DNA of 64,000 nucleotides. Source: Sulfitobacter sp. M39. GTDB taxonomy: Bacteria; Pseudomonadota; Alphaproteobacteria; Rhodobacterales; Rhodobacteraceae. The DNA is taken from positions 1,426,001 to 1,490,000 of the forward strand of contig NZ_WMDZ01000001.1 of the NCBI RefSeq assembly GCF_021735935.1, in the 5' to 3' direction. Shown here piece after piece: positions 18,143-27,349 of this stretch. The notes beneath the pieces are model-generated. The model saw only the letters and a program-made list of their open reading frames with translations, did no database searches and was not told the DNA's origin. The position numbers were made by a program, and so were the translations under genes. Within the stretch, counting starts at the first letter, position 1. Each line of letters opens with the position of its first letter.

Positions 18143-18919
18143 TTATTCGCGGTTGCCGAACAATTGCAGCAACATCATGAACATGTTGATGAAGTTCAGG
18201 TACAGGCTCAATGCGCCCATGATACCGGACTTCTGCAGCCATTCTTGGTCACCGTGATGTGCATGCGCCAAGTAAGTGTTCTTGATGTTCTGCGTGTCAT
18301 AGGCGGTAAGGCCAGCGAAAATCAGAACGCCGATAGCCGAGATCGCGAACACAAGGGCAGGGGAGGCGAGGAAGATGTTCACGATCGACGCAACGACCAG
18401 GCCAATGACGCCCATGATCAGGAAGCTACCCCAGCCGGAGATGTCCTTTTTCGTGGTGTAGCCCCAAAGCGAGAGACCCGCGAAAGCGATCGATGTGACC
18501 AAGAATATCTGGATGATAGAGTAGCCAGTGAACACTAGGAAGATCGAGCTGATCGAAACGCCCATGACGGCAGCGAAAACATAGAACAATGTCTGCGCAG
18601 TCGCGGCCGAGATTTTATTCATCGCGGCACCCAAGCCGAAAACAAAGGCCAAGGGTGCAAACATCACAACCCATTTCAGCGGCGACATATACAGCGCGGA
18701 GCCGAAGGAGGTGAGGTATTTATCCGCGCCAATCTGCGCAACCGCGCCGGAAGGATCGGTCGTCACGGCCAGACCGGAAATGGCCCAAGCCGCTGCAAAG
18801 GTGATCAACATGCCAATCGACATGGTGCCATACACCTTATTCATGTGGGTGCGCAGCCCTTCATCGATAGCGGCGGCGCGGGATCCGGCTGCAGACCGGA
18901 TTGTGTTCACGTCGGCCAT
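18143..18919 (-). CDS. Bax inhibitor-1 / YccA-family membrane protein
   Basis: 258 residues. The start MADVNTIRSAAGSRAAAIDEGL at 18919 is preceded by GGAGGATATTC; the frame is open upstream but lacks a ribosome-binding site. Seven hydrophobic helices follow (HMNKVYGTMSIGMLITFAAAW first). The C-terminus has the family segment GLTAYDTQNIKNTYL, and it ends in hydrophobic NFINMFMMLLQLFGNRE. BI-1 proteins act as pH-sensitive Ca2+ leak channels or modulate FtsH (YccA). The gene is monocistronic with a terminator after it. Confidence 0.92.
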   Translation of the reverse strand: MADVNTIRSAAGSRAAAIDEGLRTHMNKVYGTMSIGMLITFAAAWAISGLAVTTDPSGAVAQIGADKYLTSFGSALYMSPLKWVVMFAPLAFVFGLGAAMNKISAATAQTLFYVFAAVMGVSISSIFLVFTGYSIIQIFLVTSIAFAGLSLWGYTTKKDISGWGSFLIMGVIGLVVASIVNIFLASPALVFAISAIGVLIFAGLTAYDTQNIKNTYLAHAHHGDQEWLQKSGIMGALSLYLNFINMFMMLLQLFGNRE

Positions 18920-19779
18920 GAATATCCTCCAAATAATAGACGTGTTGCAAAGTCGGTTTTCCGACCTCGGTATTGGGTCAAATATCGGCACACGCGTCTT
19001 TGTTTTCAAGAGCTTTCGCATCCAAATCTAGCGCAGTGGGCACTATTGGCGTATTACTTTGCCAAATATGGCGCAACATGGGCATTTCCATCGTCGAACG
19101 AGGCAGCCTTTCCTTTGGACATCTGCCTGACCATGATGAATGAGCTAAAGAACAGATATGAAGATTTGCCTAACGCGTTTGCGCATTTTGCGTGACAAAG
19201 GGTGCACGGTGTCATCCACGGTGCTCTGAACGGTATTTTAAGATTTAGACTGCAAGCCTTTTGTCCATGAAAAGGATGATTCTCCCTCGCGATATGCGCA
19301 ATTGTGCCGTAACGATTTCGTTATTTGCGCTATTTGCTCGGTATTTAGATGCCGTGAGCAAAACATCGCGCACCCGAACAGAATGTAGTGGCGAAACCGA
19401 TGGGTGGGGCTATCTTACTGACAAATATGATATTCTTAAGCGTGAGGGGAGCGGATCGCACTGTGTTTGAAGTGCTGACACACAGGATTGCGGCGAATTT
19501 ATGCTGTTCGGCTCAGTTAAAAAGTTTTGCGAGTTTCCGAACGCTTGCTACGTTCAATTCGCGCATAAGGGGTATTTTTCTCGCAGAAACAACGCTTGAT
19601 TAAGTGCTGGCGCTGATTGGAATGATAACTGAACGTATGTCCATTTTCATTTTATTTGCGCATGGTGAGTATATTTGCAAGTAGCACGTTTTGTCGGAAA
19701 TGACCACGTGAATTGGTCACTTCCTCACCACAAGTACAAGCGTCGAAATTATGGGCGCTGAGTTAGAAAGAAGATCGTG
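18920..19779. other. 860-bp AT-rich region without a supported gene
   Basis: Base composition is clearly lower in GC than the flanks. Short frames (for example from 19267, 67 codons) lack ribosome-binding sites and recognisable sequence. It may be a decayed insertion or a long regulatory region for the XRE gene downstream. One inverted repeat is seen at 19701-19719. Confidence 0.5.
19701..19719. promoter_or_regulatory. Inverted repeat upstream of the XRE regulator gene (candidate operator)
   Basis: TGACC-N9-GGTCA, a perfect 5-bp inverted repeat, is centred about 70 bp before the regulator start. It could be an autoregulatory site; its half-sites are short enough to occur by chance. Confidence 0.3.
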
Positions 19780-20154
19780 ATGCCTCATAAAGTAGATGTT
19801 CATGTTGGTCAGCGAATACGGCAGCGCCGTTGGCTGACGGGCATGACACAGCAGCGCTTAGCAGAACTTGTTGGCATAAAATTCCAGCAAATCCAAAAGT
19901 ACGAAACCGGTGCAAACCGTGTCAGCGCGTCCAGACTTTGGGACATCGCCTTTGCCTTGAACGTTGACGTCGCCCATTTCTTTGAGGGTCTGGAAGCCGA
20001 AAAGCCGCAGCCCGAAAAGGCCTTGGACAATATCCCCGCCGATCTGAGCGGCGATAAAGAGGCGATGGATTTGATCCGCTCTTACTATGCGATTCCCGAA
20101 AACCAGCGTCGCCGCCTGTTCGAATTGGCGCGTGTCCTCAGTGATGTTGCTTAA
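19780..20154 (+). CDS. XRE-family transcriptional regulator (PraR-like)
   Basis: 124 residues. A Cro/C1 HTH lies at about 10-65 (HVGQRIRQRRWLTGMTQQRL, GIKFQQIQKYETGANRVSAS). A short hinge follows, then a C-terminal helix pair (EAMDLIRSYYAIPENQRRRLFELARVL). The layout matches the alphaproteobacterial PraR group, which controls surface and biofilm genes in rhizobia. The ATG at 19780 is preferred over the GTG three bases earlier; GAAAGAAG is upstream. It is divergent from nothing and is followed after about 60 bp by the phosphatase gene. Confidence 0.85.
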   Translation: MPHKVDVHVGQRIRQRRWLTGMTQQRLAELVGIKFQQIQKYETGANRVSASRLWDIAFALNVDVAHFFEGLEAEKPQPEKALDNIPADLSGDKEAMDLIRSYYAIPENQRRRLFELARVLSDVA

Positions 20155-20211
20155 CCTTTAGCGGGAAGTGTTATCTTGCAAGGATCTGGCGAAAGTGTCA
20201 GATCGGTAGCT

Positions 20212-21018
20212 ATGATACCAAATATGCACTCCGATCCCGATATATTGCGTGTGGGCCATTTGCTGGCGGACGCCGCGCGTGCCGCGATACTTCCCCATTT
20301 TCGTCAAGCAGATCTGATAGCGGACAACAAATTCCAGTCGGGGTATGATCCCGTGACGGAAGCGGATCGGGCGGCCGAACGGGCCATGCGCGATATCTTG
20401 GCGCGCGAACGCCCCAACGACGCCATCCTAGGCGAAGAATATGGTGCTGCGGAAGGTACCTCTGGGCTCACCTGGGTTTTGGACCCGATTGACGGCACGC
20501 GGGGTTTTGTATCCGGCACGCCGACCTGGGGCGTGTTGATCGCGGTCAGCAATGCGGATGGGCCGTTTTTCGGGATCATCGACCAGCCCTATATTCGCGA
20601 GCGTTTTGTAGGGCATAGCGGCCAAGCCGAGGTTGCGGGTCCGTCTGGCGTTCATCCGCTACGGACGCGTGCTGCGCGTGCACTGTCACAGGCGACCGTT
20701 TTCACAACTTTTCCAGAAGTCGGAACGACATTCGAAGGGGCCGCCTTTGCCGAGGTGGCGCGACATGCGCGTTTGGCGCGCTTTGGGATGGACTGCTATG
20801 CTTACGCTTTGGTGGCCTCGGGGCAGGTCGATCTGGTCATCGAAGCGGGCCTGCAACCCTATGATATTCAAGCACCAATCGCCCTTGTCCAAGCCGCAGG
20901 TGGCATCGTTACAGACTGGGATGGCGGCCCCGCCCATCATGGTGGACGTGCCATTGCGGCGGCCAATGCTGATATTCACGCCGAAGCTTTAGAGTTTCTT
21001 AGGAATAGTCCGATATGA
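20212..21018 (+). CDS. Inositol-monophosphatase-family phosphatase (HisN-like)
   Basis: 268 residues. Metal-site motifs of the family are visible: LGEEYG (Glu ligand), LDPIDGTRGF (the DPxDGT Asp pair), and GLQPYDIQAPIALVQAAGG (the WD/YD-type C-terminal Asp). The GTRGF variant is typical of histidinol-phosphate phosphatase HisN, but other sugar or nucleotide phosphates are possible. ATG at 20212 is chosen; ATG at 20224 and an upstream TTG are alternatives. Its stop overlaps the deaminase start by 4 bp, so the two act in one operon. Confidence 0.85.
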   Translation: MIPNMHSDPDILRVGHLLADAARAAILPHFRQADLIADNKFQSGYDPVTEADRAAERAMRDILARERPNDAILGEEYGAAEGTSGLTWVLDPIDGTRGFVSGTPTWGVLIAVSNADGPFFGIIDQPYIRERFVGHSGQAEVAGPSGVHPLRTRAARALSQATVFTTFPEVGTTFEGAAFAEVARHARLARFGMDCYAYALVASGQVDLVIEAGLQPYDIQAPIALVQAAGGIVTDWDGGPAHHGGRAIAAANADIHAEALEFLRNSPI

Positions 21019-22355
21019 CCGAACTGCTGATACGCAACGCTGATTATCTTTTGACGATGGATGAAACGCGGCGCGAATTGGTATCGGCTGATGTTTTGCT
21101 GCGCGATGGTGTCATTGCTGCGGTGGGGCAAAACCTGACAACACAAGGGGAGGTGATAGAAGCATCGGGATGCGTTGTGACACCAGGGTTGGTGAACACC
21201 CATCACCACCTTTATCAAAGCTTAACACGTGCCGTGCCGGGAGGGCAGGATGCGCTGTTGTTTGGCTGGTTGAAAGCGCTTTATCCGATCTGGGCGCGGT
21301 TTACGCCGGAGCACATGTATGTCTCGGCTCAGGTGGGGATGGCAGAGCTTGCTTTATCCGGCTGCACGTTAAGCTCGGACCACATGTATATGTATCCGAA
21401 CGGCAGCCGGTTGGAGGATACAATACACGCCGCGGCAGAGATCGGGATGCGGTTTCAGCCTACGCGCGGCGCGATGAGCATCGGGGAAAGCGACGGTGGG
21501 CTGCCACCTGATGCTTTGGTGGAACGCGAGGCTGCGATACTGGAGGATTGCATTCGTGTGATCGACGGTTTTCATGATCCATCGGTCTCTTCCATGTGTC
21601 GGGTTGGGATAGCGCCCTGTTCGCCCTTCTCGGTAAGTCGGGACCTGATGCGGGACGCAGCGCTGTTGGCGCGGGACAAAGGCGTGATGCTGCATACGCA
21701 TCTTGCCGAGAACGACGAGGATGTTGCCTATTCATTGGCGCAATTCGGCTGTCGTCCGGGTCAATATGCGCAGGATCTGGGCTGGGTCGGGCCCGATGTA
21801 TGGCATGCCCATTGCGTGAAACTCGACCCGAGCGAGATCGCGTTATTCGCGCAGACCAAGACTGGCGTTGCACATTGCCCCTGTTCGAACTGCCGCTTGG
21901 GCTCGGGGATCGCGCCCCTTCGTGCGATGCGAGATGCCGGGGTTCCCGTAGGGCTTGGGGTCGATGGATCCGCAAGCAATGACGCCGGTAATCTGGTCGC
22001 AGAGGCACGGCAGGCGATGCTTTTGCAGCGCGTTGCTGGCGGGGCGGATGCGATGAGCGCGCGCGAAGCGCTCGAGGTTGCCACGCGCGGCGGTGCAGAC
22101 ATCTTGGGCCGCCCCGAATGTGGGCGGATCGAGCTGGGGGCACGCGCAGACATCGCCATCTGGGACGTGAGCGGGATTGAAAGCGCCGGCAGTTGGGACC
22201 CTGCGGCACTGTTACTTGCGGGGCCGACAACGGTCCGCGATTTGCTTGTTGAAGGGCGCAGCGTCGTGCGGGACGGGCAGATCGTGACCATAGATCTACC
22301 CGCGCAGATAGCGCAGCAAAACAAATTAGCGCGGGCGCTGCGCGACGCGATATAA
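21015..22355 (+). CDS. 8-oxoguanine deaminase-like amidohydrolase
   Basis: 446-residue TIM-barrel amidohydrolase of the AtzA/TrzN/SSNH branch. Metal and catalytic motifs: PGLVNTHHHLYQS (two His ligands), HTHLAEN (His and Glu), VWHAHCVKL (His), and GLGVDGSASND (Asp). The segment SSDHMYMYPNG is characteristic of 8-oxoguanine deaminases, which turn 8-oxoguanine to urate. Chlorohydrolase or other deaminase activity cannot be excluded. It overlaps the upstream phosphatase gene (ATGA), and guanine deaminase lies 0.6 kb downstream on the other strand, giving a purine-salvage neighbourhood. Confidence 0.82.
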   Translation: MTELLIRNADYLLTMDETRRELVSADVLLRDGVIAAVGQNLTTQGEVIEASGCVVTPGLVNTHHHLYQSLTRAVPGGQDALLFGWLKALYPIWARFTPEHMYVSAQVGMAELALSGCTLSSDHMYMYPNGSRLEDTIHAAAEIGMRFQPTRGAMSIGESDGGLPPDALVEREAAILEDCIRVIDGFHDPSVSSMCRVGIAPCSPFSVSRDLMRDAALLARDKGVMLHTHLAENDEDVAYSLAQFGCRPGQYAQDLGWVGPDVWHAHCVKLDPSEIALFAQTKTGVAHCPCSNCRLGSGIAPLRAMRDAGVPVGLGVDGSASNDAGNLVAEARQAMLLQRVAGGADAMSAREALEVATRGGADILGRPECGRIELGARADIAIWDVSGIESAGSWDPAALLLAGPTTVRDLLVEGRSVVRDGQIVTIDLPAQIAQQNKLARALRDAI

Positions 22356-22422
22356 CCAACAGCGGCCCGATCTCGGGAGAAGGTAGAGGCCGAGACAGCG
22401 CGAAGGCGGGGGAGTTGACGGT

Positions 22423-22857
22423 ATGAATATTCGGCGCAGGCTGGCTTTGGCGGTGGCTCTGATGATTGCCGCGATATCGCCTTTGCGGGCCGAGCCACAG
22501 GCGGTTCAGATGTTGAATGCCATGCGCGCCCAGCAGGGGATGGCCCCGCTTTCCTATGCACCACGGCTAGAGGCCGCCGCGCGGGCACATGCGCTGGACA
22601 TGGCGCGGCACGGATATTTCGCGCACACGGGACGCGATGGGTCTGGTGTTGGTGATCGGGTGCGGGCGCAGGGCTATCGCTGGTGCTATGTGGCCGAGAA
22701 TCTTGCCAAGGGGCAGGGGGATCTGACGCAAGTCATGCGGGGATGGGCGCAGTCGGCACCGCATTACCGCAATATGATGAGCCGGAATGCCACGGGTTTT
22801 GGCCTATTTCAGGGGCCGGACCGGATTTGGGCAATGGTTCTGGCCGCACCCTGTTAG
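22423..22857 (+). CDS. Secreted CAP-domain (SCP/PR1-like) protein
   Basis: 144 residues. A signal peptide with cleavage near Ala23 (SPLRAEP) is followed by one CAP domain: NAMRAQQGMAPLSYAPRLEAAARAHALDMA, HGYFAHTGRDGSG, CYVAENLAKGQGD, and WAQSAPHYRNMM, with the conserved His/Glu set. CAP proteins in bacteria are extracellular and of mostly unknown function. It lies 67 bp after the deaminase gene, in the same direction. Confidence 0.9.
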   Translation: MNIRRRLALAVALMIAAISPLRAEPQAVQMLNAMRAQQGMAPLSYAPRLEAAARAHALDMARHGYFAHTGRDGSGVGDRVRAQGYRWCYVAENLAKGQGDLTQVMRGWAQSAPHYRNMMSRNATGFGLFQGPDRIWAMVLAAPC

Positions 22858-22897
22858 GATGGGCCCGAAGCCGCCTCGCAAGGCGCGCCTGCGGGAC

Positions 22898-22930
22898 GCG
22901 TCGCGGGGAGTTTAAAGGCAAAATGAAGGA
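22898..22930 (+). repeat. Dispersed intergenic repeat, copy C (ATGAAG-tail subtype)
   Basis: GCGGGGAGTTTAAAGGCA followed by AAATGAAGGA. The tail ends 8 nt before the guaD stop codon (complement of 22939-22941), antisense to that gene's 3' UTR. Confidence 0.6.
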
Positions 22931-22938
22931 GACTGGCG

Positions 22939-24231
22939 TCAGCCTCGGCGCACCCCGTTGACCCAGACATCGCTGATGGCGCGGTCGTCGCCCATCATGA
23001 TTGTGGCGAAAAGCTGATCCCATATGCTGTGCGCATTGTCGCTGCGCTGCTTGATCGCGGGGGTGGAGGCGAGGTCGAGCACGGTGATATCAGCCTCGAA
23101 CCCTTCAGCGAGCGTGCCGATCTTTTCGTGCAGATGCAGGCTGCGGGCAGAGCCGGCGGTGGCAAGCCACATCAACTGCGCCGCATGGGTGGGGGTGCCG
23201 CGCAGCTGGCCGATCTCGTAGGCCGCAGCCATTGTGCGCAGCATCGAGAACGACGACCCGCCGCCGGTGTCCGTGGCCAAGCCAATCGGTATCTGGCGCG
23301 TGGCGAGATGCGCCATGTCGAACAGTCCCGATCCGATGAAGGTGTTCGAGGTGGGGCAATGCACCACCGATGCGCCGCTTTCGGCAAGGCGGTCGACCTC
23401 GCGCGGGGTCAGGTGGATGGCGTGGCCAAAGACGGCGCGATCGCGCACCAGCCCGTGTTCCTCGTAGGTGTCCAGATAATCGCGAGCGTGGGGCACAAGG
23501 TCTTGTACCCAAGCGATCTCGTCGACCTGTTCGCTCAGGTGGGTCTGCATCAGGCAGTCGGGGCGCTCAGTCCAGAGCGCACCCAAGGCTGCGAGTTGTT
23601 CCGGCGTCGAGGTCGGGGTGAAACGGGGCGTAATCGCATAGCTGGCGCGGCCTTTGCCATGCCAGCGGTCGATTAGCGTCTTGCTGTCGTCATAGGCCGA
23701 TTGCGCCGTATCGCGCAGCCCGTCGGGGGCGTTGCGGTCCATACAGGTCTTGCCCGCCACGATGCGCTGGCCACGTTCTGCCGCCGCGTCGAATATCGCG
23801 TCGACGCTGGTGGGGGCGATGGTGGCGAAAGTGCAGACGGTAGTCGTGCCGTTGGCCAGGGTCAGATCCAGATAGCGCCCGGCGATGTCGCGGGCATAGG
23901 CGGGGTCTGACAGGCGCATTTCCTCGGGGAAGGTATAGCTGTTGAGCCAGTCGATCAGCCGTTTGCCCCAGCTCGCGATGATGGCGGTCTGCGGATAATG
24001 CACATGGGCGTCGACAAACCCCGGGCAGATCAGCCGGTCGCCATAGTCCTTCACCGTTGCCTGCGGGTGCGCCTTGCGCAGGTCGTCGGCGCGGCCCACG
24101 GCCTTGATCTGCGCGCCCTCGATCAGCACGCCGCCAGCGCTGTCGATATGGACCGTCTCCTCCCACGGGTCAGAGAGGGGATTGCCCGTGAACCGGAGCG
24201 TTTGGCCGAGGAGAAGTGTTTGTGTTTTCAT
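22939..24231 (-). CDS. guaD: Guanine deaminase
   Basis: 430-residue amidohydrolase that converts guanine to xanthine. Motifs: PGFVDAHVHYPQTAII (His-x-His; the VHYPQ is diagnostic for GuaD), QTHLSEQ (His, Glu), FGHAIHLTPRE (His), VVHCPTSNTFIGSGLFD and GLATDTGGGSSFSM (Asp). The length is normal. It is divergent from mgtE across 117 bp. With the 8-oxoguanine deaminase it suggests use of purine bases as a nitrogen source. Confidence 0.95.
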   Translation of the reverse strand: MKTQTLLLGQTLRFTGNPLSDPWEETVHIDSAGGVLIEGAQIKAVGRADDLRKAHPQATVKDYGDRLICPGFVDAHVHYPQTAIIASWGKRLIDWLNSYTFPEEMRLSDPAYARDIAGRYLDLTLANGTTTVCTFATIAPTSVDAIFDAAAERGQRIVAGKTCMDRNAPDGLRDTAQSAYDDSKTLIDRWHGKGRASYAITPRFTPTSTPEQLAALGALWTERPDCLMQTHLSEQVDEIAWVQDLVPHARDYLDTYEEHGLVRDRAVFGHAIHLTPREVDRLAESGASVVHCPTSNTFIGSGLFDMAHLATRQIPIGLATDTGGGSSFSMLRTMAAAYEIGQLRGTPTHAAQLMWLATAGSARSLHLHEKIGTLAEGFEADITVLDLASTPAIKQRSDNAHSIWDQLFATIMMGDDRAISDVWVNGVRRG

Positions 24232-24348
24232 GCCGCCTGTCTAACCGCAGCCTGCCGTGCCGACAATCCGATAGCGCAGGGTTCCGCGCCATTGTATCCG
24301 CGCTGTGGCACGCTTATGGTCTGCGCAAAATCGCAAGTGGGGGCAGCC

Positions 24349-25752
24349 ATGGTTGACGACGCACAGGAACTTGAACTCTCCCCCGACGCCGAGGATGAAG
24401 GCGAGGCATATCGGCTGAACAAAAAAGCCGTCGCGTCCATTCTCTATGCGGTGGAAATTGATGACGCCGCCAAGCTGACTGAACTGATGGAGCCGCTGCA
24501 CGCGGCCGACATCGCCGACCTTCTGGAACAGATCAGCGCCTTTGAACGGACCAAGCTGATCCGGCTGTATGATCGCGAGTTCGATGGCGAGATTCTGTCG
24601 GAGCTCGACGAATCGATCCGCGAGGAAGTCGTCGCGATCCTGACGCCCGAGGTGCTGTCAGACGCCGTGCGCGACATGGACAGCGACGATGTTGTCGATC
24701 TGATCGAAGACCTTGAGGATGCGCAGGCCGAGACCATTCTGGGGGCACTGGAAGATGCGGACCGGGTCGCTGTCGAACAAGCGCTGACCTATCCCGAATA
24801 TTCCGCTGGTCGTTTGATGCAGCGCGAAGTTGTCATGGCCCCCGAACACTGGACCGTGGGCGAGGCGATTGATCACCTGCGCGCCACGCCCGAGGAAGAC
24901 CTGCCGGACCAGTTCTATCACATTGTCATGGTCGATCCGCGGTTGCACCCTGTTGGCAATGTCACCCTTGGCAAGCTGATGCGGTCCAAACGCGCCACCC
25001 CCATGCGCGACATTCTGGAGGATACGTTTCAGGTCATTCCCGCCCTGCGGGACGAGGGCGATGTCGCCTACGCGTTCAACCAGTATCACCTGATCTCCGC
25101 GCCCGTTGTCGATGACGAGGGGCGTTTGATCGGGGTGATCACCATTGATGACGCCATGTCGGTGCTGGACGAGGAACACGAAGAAGACATCCTGCGTCTG
25201 GCCGGTGTTGGTGAAGGGTCGCTGTCTGACCGTGTGATCGAGACAACCAAGCAGCGGTTGCCCTGGCTGGCGGTGAACCTGGTGACGGCCATCGCGGCCT
25301 CTATGGTGATTTCGCAGTTCGAGGCGGCGATCGCGCAGATCGTGGCGTTGGCGGTGTTGATGCCCATCGTGGCCTCCATGGGGGGGAATGCCGGTACGCA
25401 AAGTCTGACCGTGGCCGTGCGCGCCATCGCGACCCGGGATTTGACCGGATCGAATGTCTGGCGCGTGATCCGGCGTGAATGTCTTGTGGGACTGGTGAAC
25501 GGCCTGATTTTCGCGATCATCATGGGGATCGTCGGTATTCTGTGGTTCGGGTCACCCGCGCTTGGCTATGTGATCGCGACGGCAATGGTGATTAATATGG
25601 TCGTGGCGGGGCTTGCGGGGACTGGCATCCCGATCCTGCTGGAACGTTTTGGCGTGGATCCGGCCCTTGCCTCTGGTGCTTTTGTGACGACGGTGACGGA
25701 TGTCGTGGGCTTTTTCGCCTTTCTGGGGCTGGCGGCGGCGGTCTTGCTGTGA
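24349..25752 (+). CDS. mgtE: Magnesium transporter MgtE
   Basis: 467 residues. The N-terminal cytosolic MgtE_N superhelix is at about 20-140 (HAADIADLLEQI), followed by two CBS domains at about 145-270 (MQREVVMAPEHWTVGEAIDHL; ISAPVVDDEGRLIGVITIDDAM), which gate the channel by Mg2+. Five transmembrane helices follow from about 300, with PIVASMGGNAGTQSLTVAVRA, the conserved pore segment. ATG 24349 has a GTGGGGG stretch upstream; an earlier ATG at 24316 is possible. Its stop overlaps the GTG start of the next gene. Confidence 0.95.
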   Translation: MVDDAQELELSPDAEDEGEAYRLNKKAVASILYAVEIDDAAKLTELMEPLHAADIADLLEQISAFERTKLIRLYDREFDGEILSELDESIREEVVAILTPEVLSDAVRDMDSDDVVDLIEDLEDAQAETILGALEDADRVAVEQALTYPEYSAGRLMQREVVMAPEHWTVGEAIDHLRATPEEDLPDQFYHIVMVDPRLHPVGNVTLGKLMRSKRATPMRDILEDTFQVIPALRDEGDVAYAFNQYHLISAPVVDDEGRLIGVITIDDAMSVLDEEHEEDILRLAGVGEGSLSDRVIETTKQRLPWLAVNLVTAIAASMVISQFEAAIAQIVALAVLMPIVASMGGNAGTQSLTVAVRAIATRDLTGSNVWRVIRRECLVGLVNGLIFAIIMGIVGILWFGSPALGYVIATAMVINMVVAGLAGTGIPILLERFGVDPALASGAFVTTVTDVVGFFAFLGLAAAVLL

Positions 25753-26309
25753 CGGATATGGCGGCGGTCAAGGGGGCAGCGCGCAAGGCGGCCTTTGCCC
25801 GTCGCAAGCCGCTGTTTGATGGTGCCAACGCCGCGCAAGCCGGCTATCTGAGCGAAGTGCTCGCGGGGTATCGCGGCGTACCGCTGTCCGGTTTTCTGCC
25901 CATACGCACAGAGATTGACCCGCGCCCCGCCATGGCCGAGGCGGCAGCCCACGGCCCCGTGGGCGTGCCGGTGATCATGGGCGCAGCGCAGCCTTTGCGG
26001 TTTTCGCGCTGGACCCCGGATACCCCTTTGGTGGACGGTGCCTTTGGCGCTCAGATCCCCGCAGTCGAGGATTTCTTTGACCCGGAAATCGTGATTGTAC
26101 CGCTGTTAGCGTTCAACCGCGCTGGCGGGCGTCTGGGGTATGGCGGCGGGTTTTATGACCGGACGCTGGAACAGCTGCGTGTGCGGCGGGCGACCTTGGC
26201 GATCGGTTTTGCCTTTGCGGGGCAAGAAGTTGACGATCTGCCGCTTGAACCCACCGACCAGCCGCTTGATCTGATCGTGACAGAGACGGGCGTGATCGAG
26301 ATCGCCTAG
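25749..26309 (+). CDS. 5-formyltetrahydrofolate cyclo-ligase
   Basis: 186 residues. ATP-dependent conversion of 5-formyl-THF to 5,10-methenyl-THF, in one-carbon metabolism. Family segments: the N-terminal RKPLFDG region, FLPIRTEIDPRPAM, and the C-terminal RLGYGGGFYDRTL (phosphate-binding). The GTG at 25749 overlaps the mgtE TGA; an ATG at 25758 is an alternative. It lies in an operon with mgtE and probably the phosphodiesterase gene downstream. Confidence 0.92.
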   Translation: MTDMAAVKGAARKAAFARRKPLFDGANAAQAGYLSEVLAGYRGVPLSGFLPIRTEIDPRPAMAEAAAHGPVGVPVIMGAAQPLRFSRWTPDTPLVDGAFGAQIPAVEDFFDPEIVIVPLLAFNRAGGRLGYGGGFYDRTLEQLRVRRATLAIGFAFAGQEVDDLPLEPTDQPLDLIVTETGVIEIA

Positions 26310-26386
26310 GCGCGCCCGCACCCCGCGCGCAAAAACCGCAGCTCCGCCCCTTGCCCTCCGGCGCTGCGCAGCCTAACGCTTGGGGC

Positions 26387-27199
26387 ATGAAAATACTCTT
26401 CCTCGGCGATGTCATGGGCCGCGCGGGCCGCCGCGCAATCAGCGAAAACCTTCCCCGTCTGCGGACGGAATGGAAGCTGGATTTTGTGGTGGTGAACGGT
26501 GAAAACGCCACCTCTGGGATGGGGCTGTCTGGCAGCCACGCCAAAACGCTGCTGGACGCAGGGGCCGATTGTCTGACCCTGGGCGACCACGCCTTTGACC
26601 AAAAAGACATGCTGAGCTTTATCGAACAGGAGCCGCGTGTCATCCGGCCGCTGAATTTTTCGAAAAACGCACCGGGCAAGGGCGCGCGTCTGTTCACCGC
26701 CAAGAACGGGCGCAAGGTGCTGGTCACCCAAGCGCTTGGTCAGGTCTTCATGAAACGCCCCTTTGACGATCCGTTCTCGGCGCTTGAACCCGTGCTCAAG
26801 ACGCACCCTCTGGGCGGCATGGCATCGGCGGTGATTGTCGATATGCACTGCGAGGCGACCTCGGAAAAGATGGCGATGGGGCATTGGTGTGATGGCCGCG
26901 CCAGCCTTGTTGTGGGCACGCATACCCATGTGCCTACGTCTGACGCGATGATCCTGCCGGGCGGGACGGCCTATCTGACAGATGCAGGCATGACTGGCGA
27001 TTACCATTCGGTGATTGGCATGGAGAAGACGGAGCCTTTGCGCCGTTTCATCACCGGCATGCCCAAAGACCGCTTCACCCCCGCCAACGAAGAAGCGACC
27101 CTGTCCGGCGTCTATATTGAGACCGACGACCGCACCGGCAAGGCGACCCGTATCGTGCCCGTGCGTCAGGGCGGCAAGCTGCAGCAAAGCGCGCCCTGA
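26387..27199 (+). CDS. YmdB/TIGR00282-family metallophosphoesterase
   Basis: 270 residues. It starts MKILFLGDVMGRAGRRAI and has calcineurin-like metal motifs: GD at the start, VVNGENATSGMGLS, LGDHAF, DMHCEATSEKMAMG, and VGTHTHVPTSD. This is the complete dinuclear-metal site of the YmdB family, 2',3'-cyclic nucleotide phosphodiesterases that affect biofilm/sporulation choice in Bacillus. The function in alphaproteobacteria is not established. It lies 77 bp after the cyclo-ligase gene. Confidence 0.9.
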   Translation: MKILFLGDVMGRAGRRAISENLPRLRTEWKLDFVVVNGENATSGMGLSGSHAKTLLDAGADCLTLGDHAFDQKDMLSFIEQEPRVIRPLNFSKNAPGKGARLFTAKNGRKVLVTQALGQVFMKRPFDDPFSALEPVLKTHPLGGMASAVIVDMHCEATSEKMAMGHWCDGRASLVVGTHTHVPTSDAMILPGGTAYLTDAGMTGDYHSVIGMEKTEPLRRFITGMPKDRFTPANEEATLSGVYIETDDRTGKATRIVPVRQGGKLQQSAP

Positions 27200-27349
27200 C
27201 CGCGTCGCCGCTGGCACGCTTAAACCCGTATCCGGAATATCGCAGGGCAGGCGCATCTGACGCTTGCCCCAAGGCGACGCTTGCCGTGGACGTTGCAATC
27301 AACGACACTGCAGTTTGATTTTCATCTGCCCAAGGCCGGATATACCTGA

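Noticed and set aside
19267..19470. Possible small gene starting MKRMILPRDMRNCAV
   Set aside because: No ribosome-binding site, no recognisable sequence, and codon use unlike the neighbours.
19674..19681. A single TTTGCAAG resembling the PccR boxes upstream of the XRE gene
   Set aside because: Isolated half-site in AT-rich DNA, where it is expected by chance; no partner box nearby.
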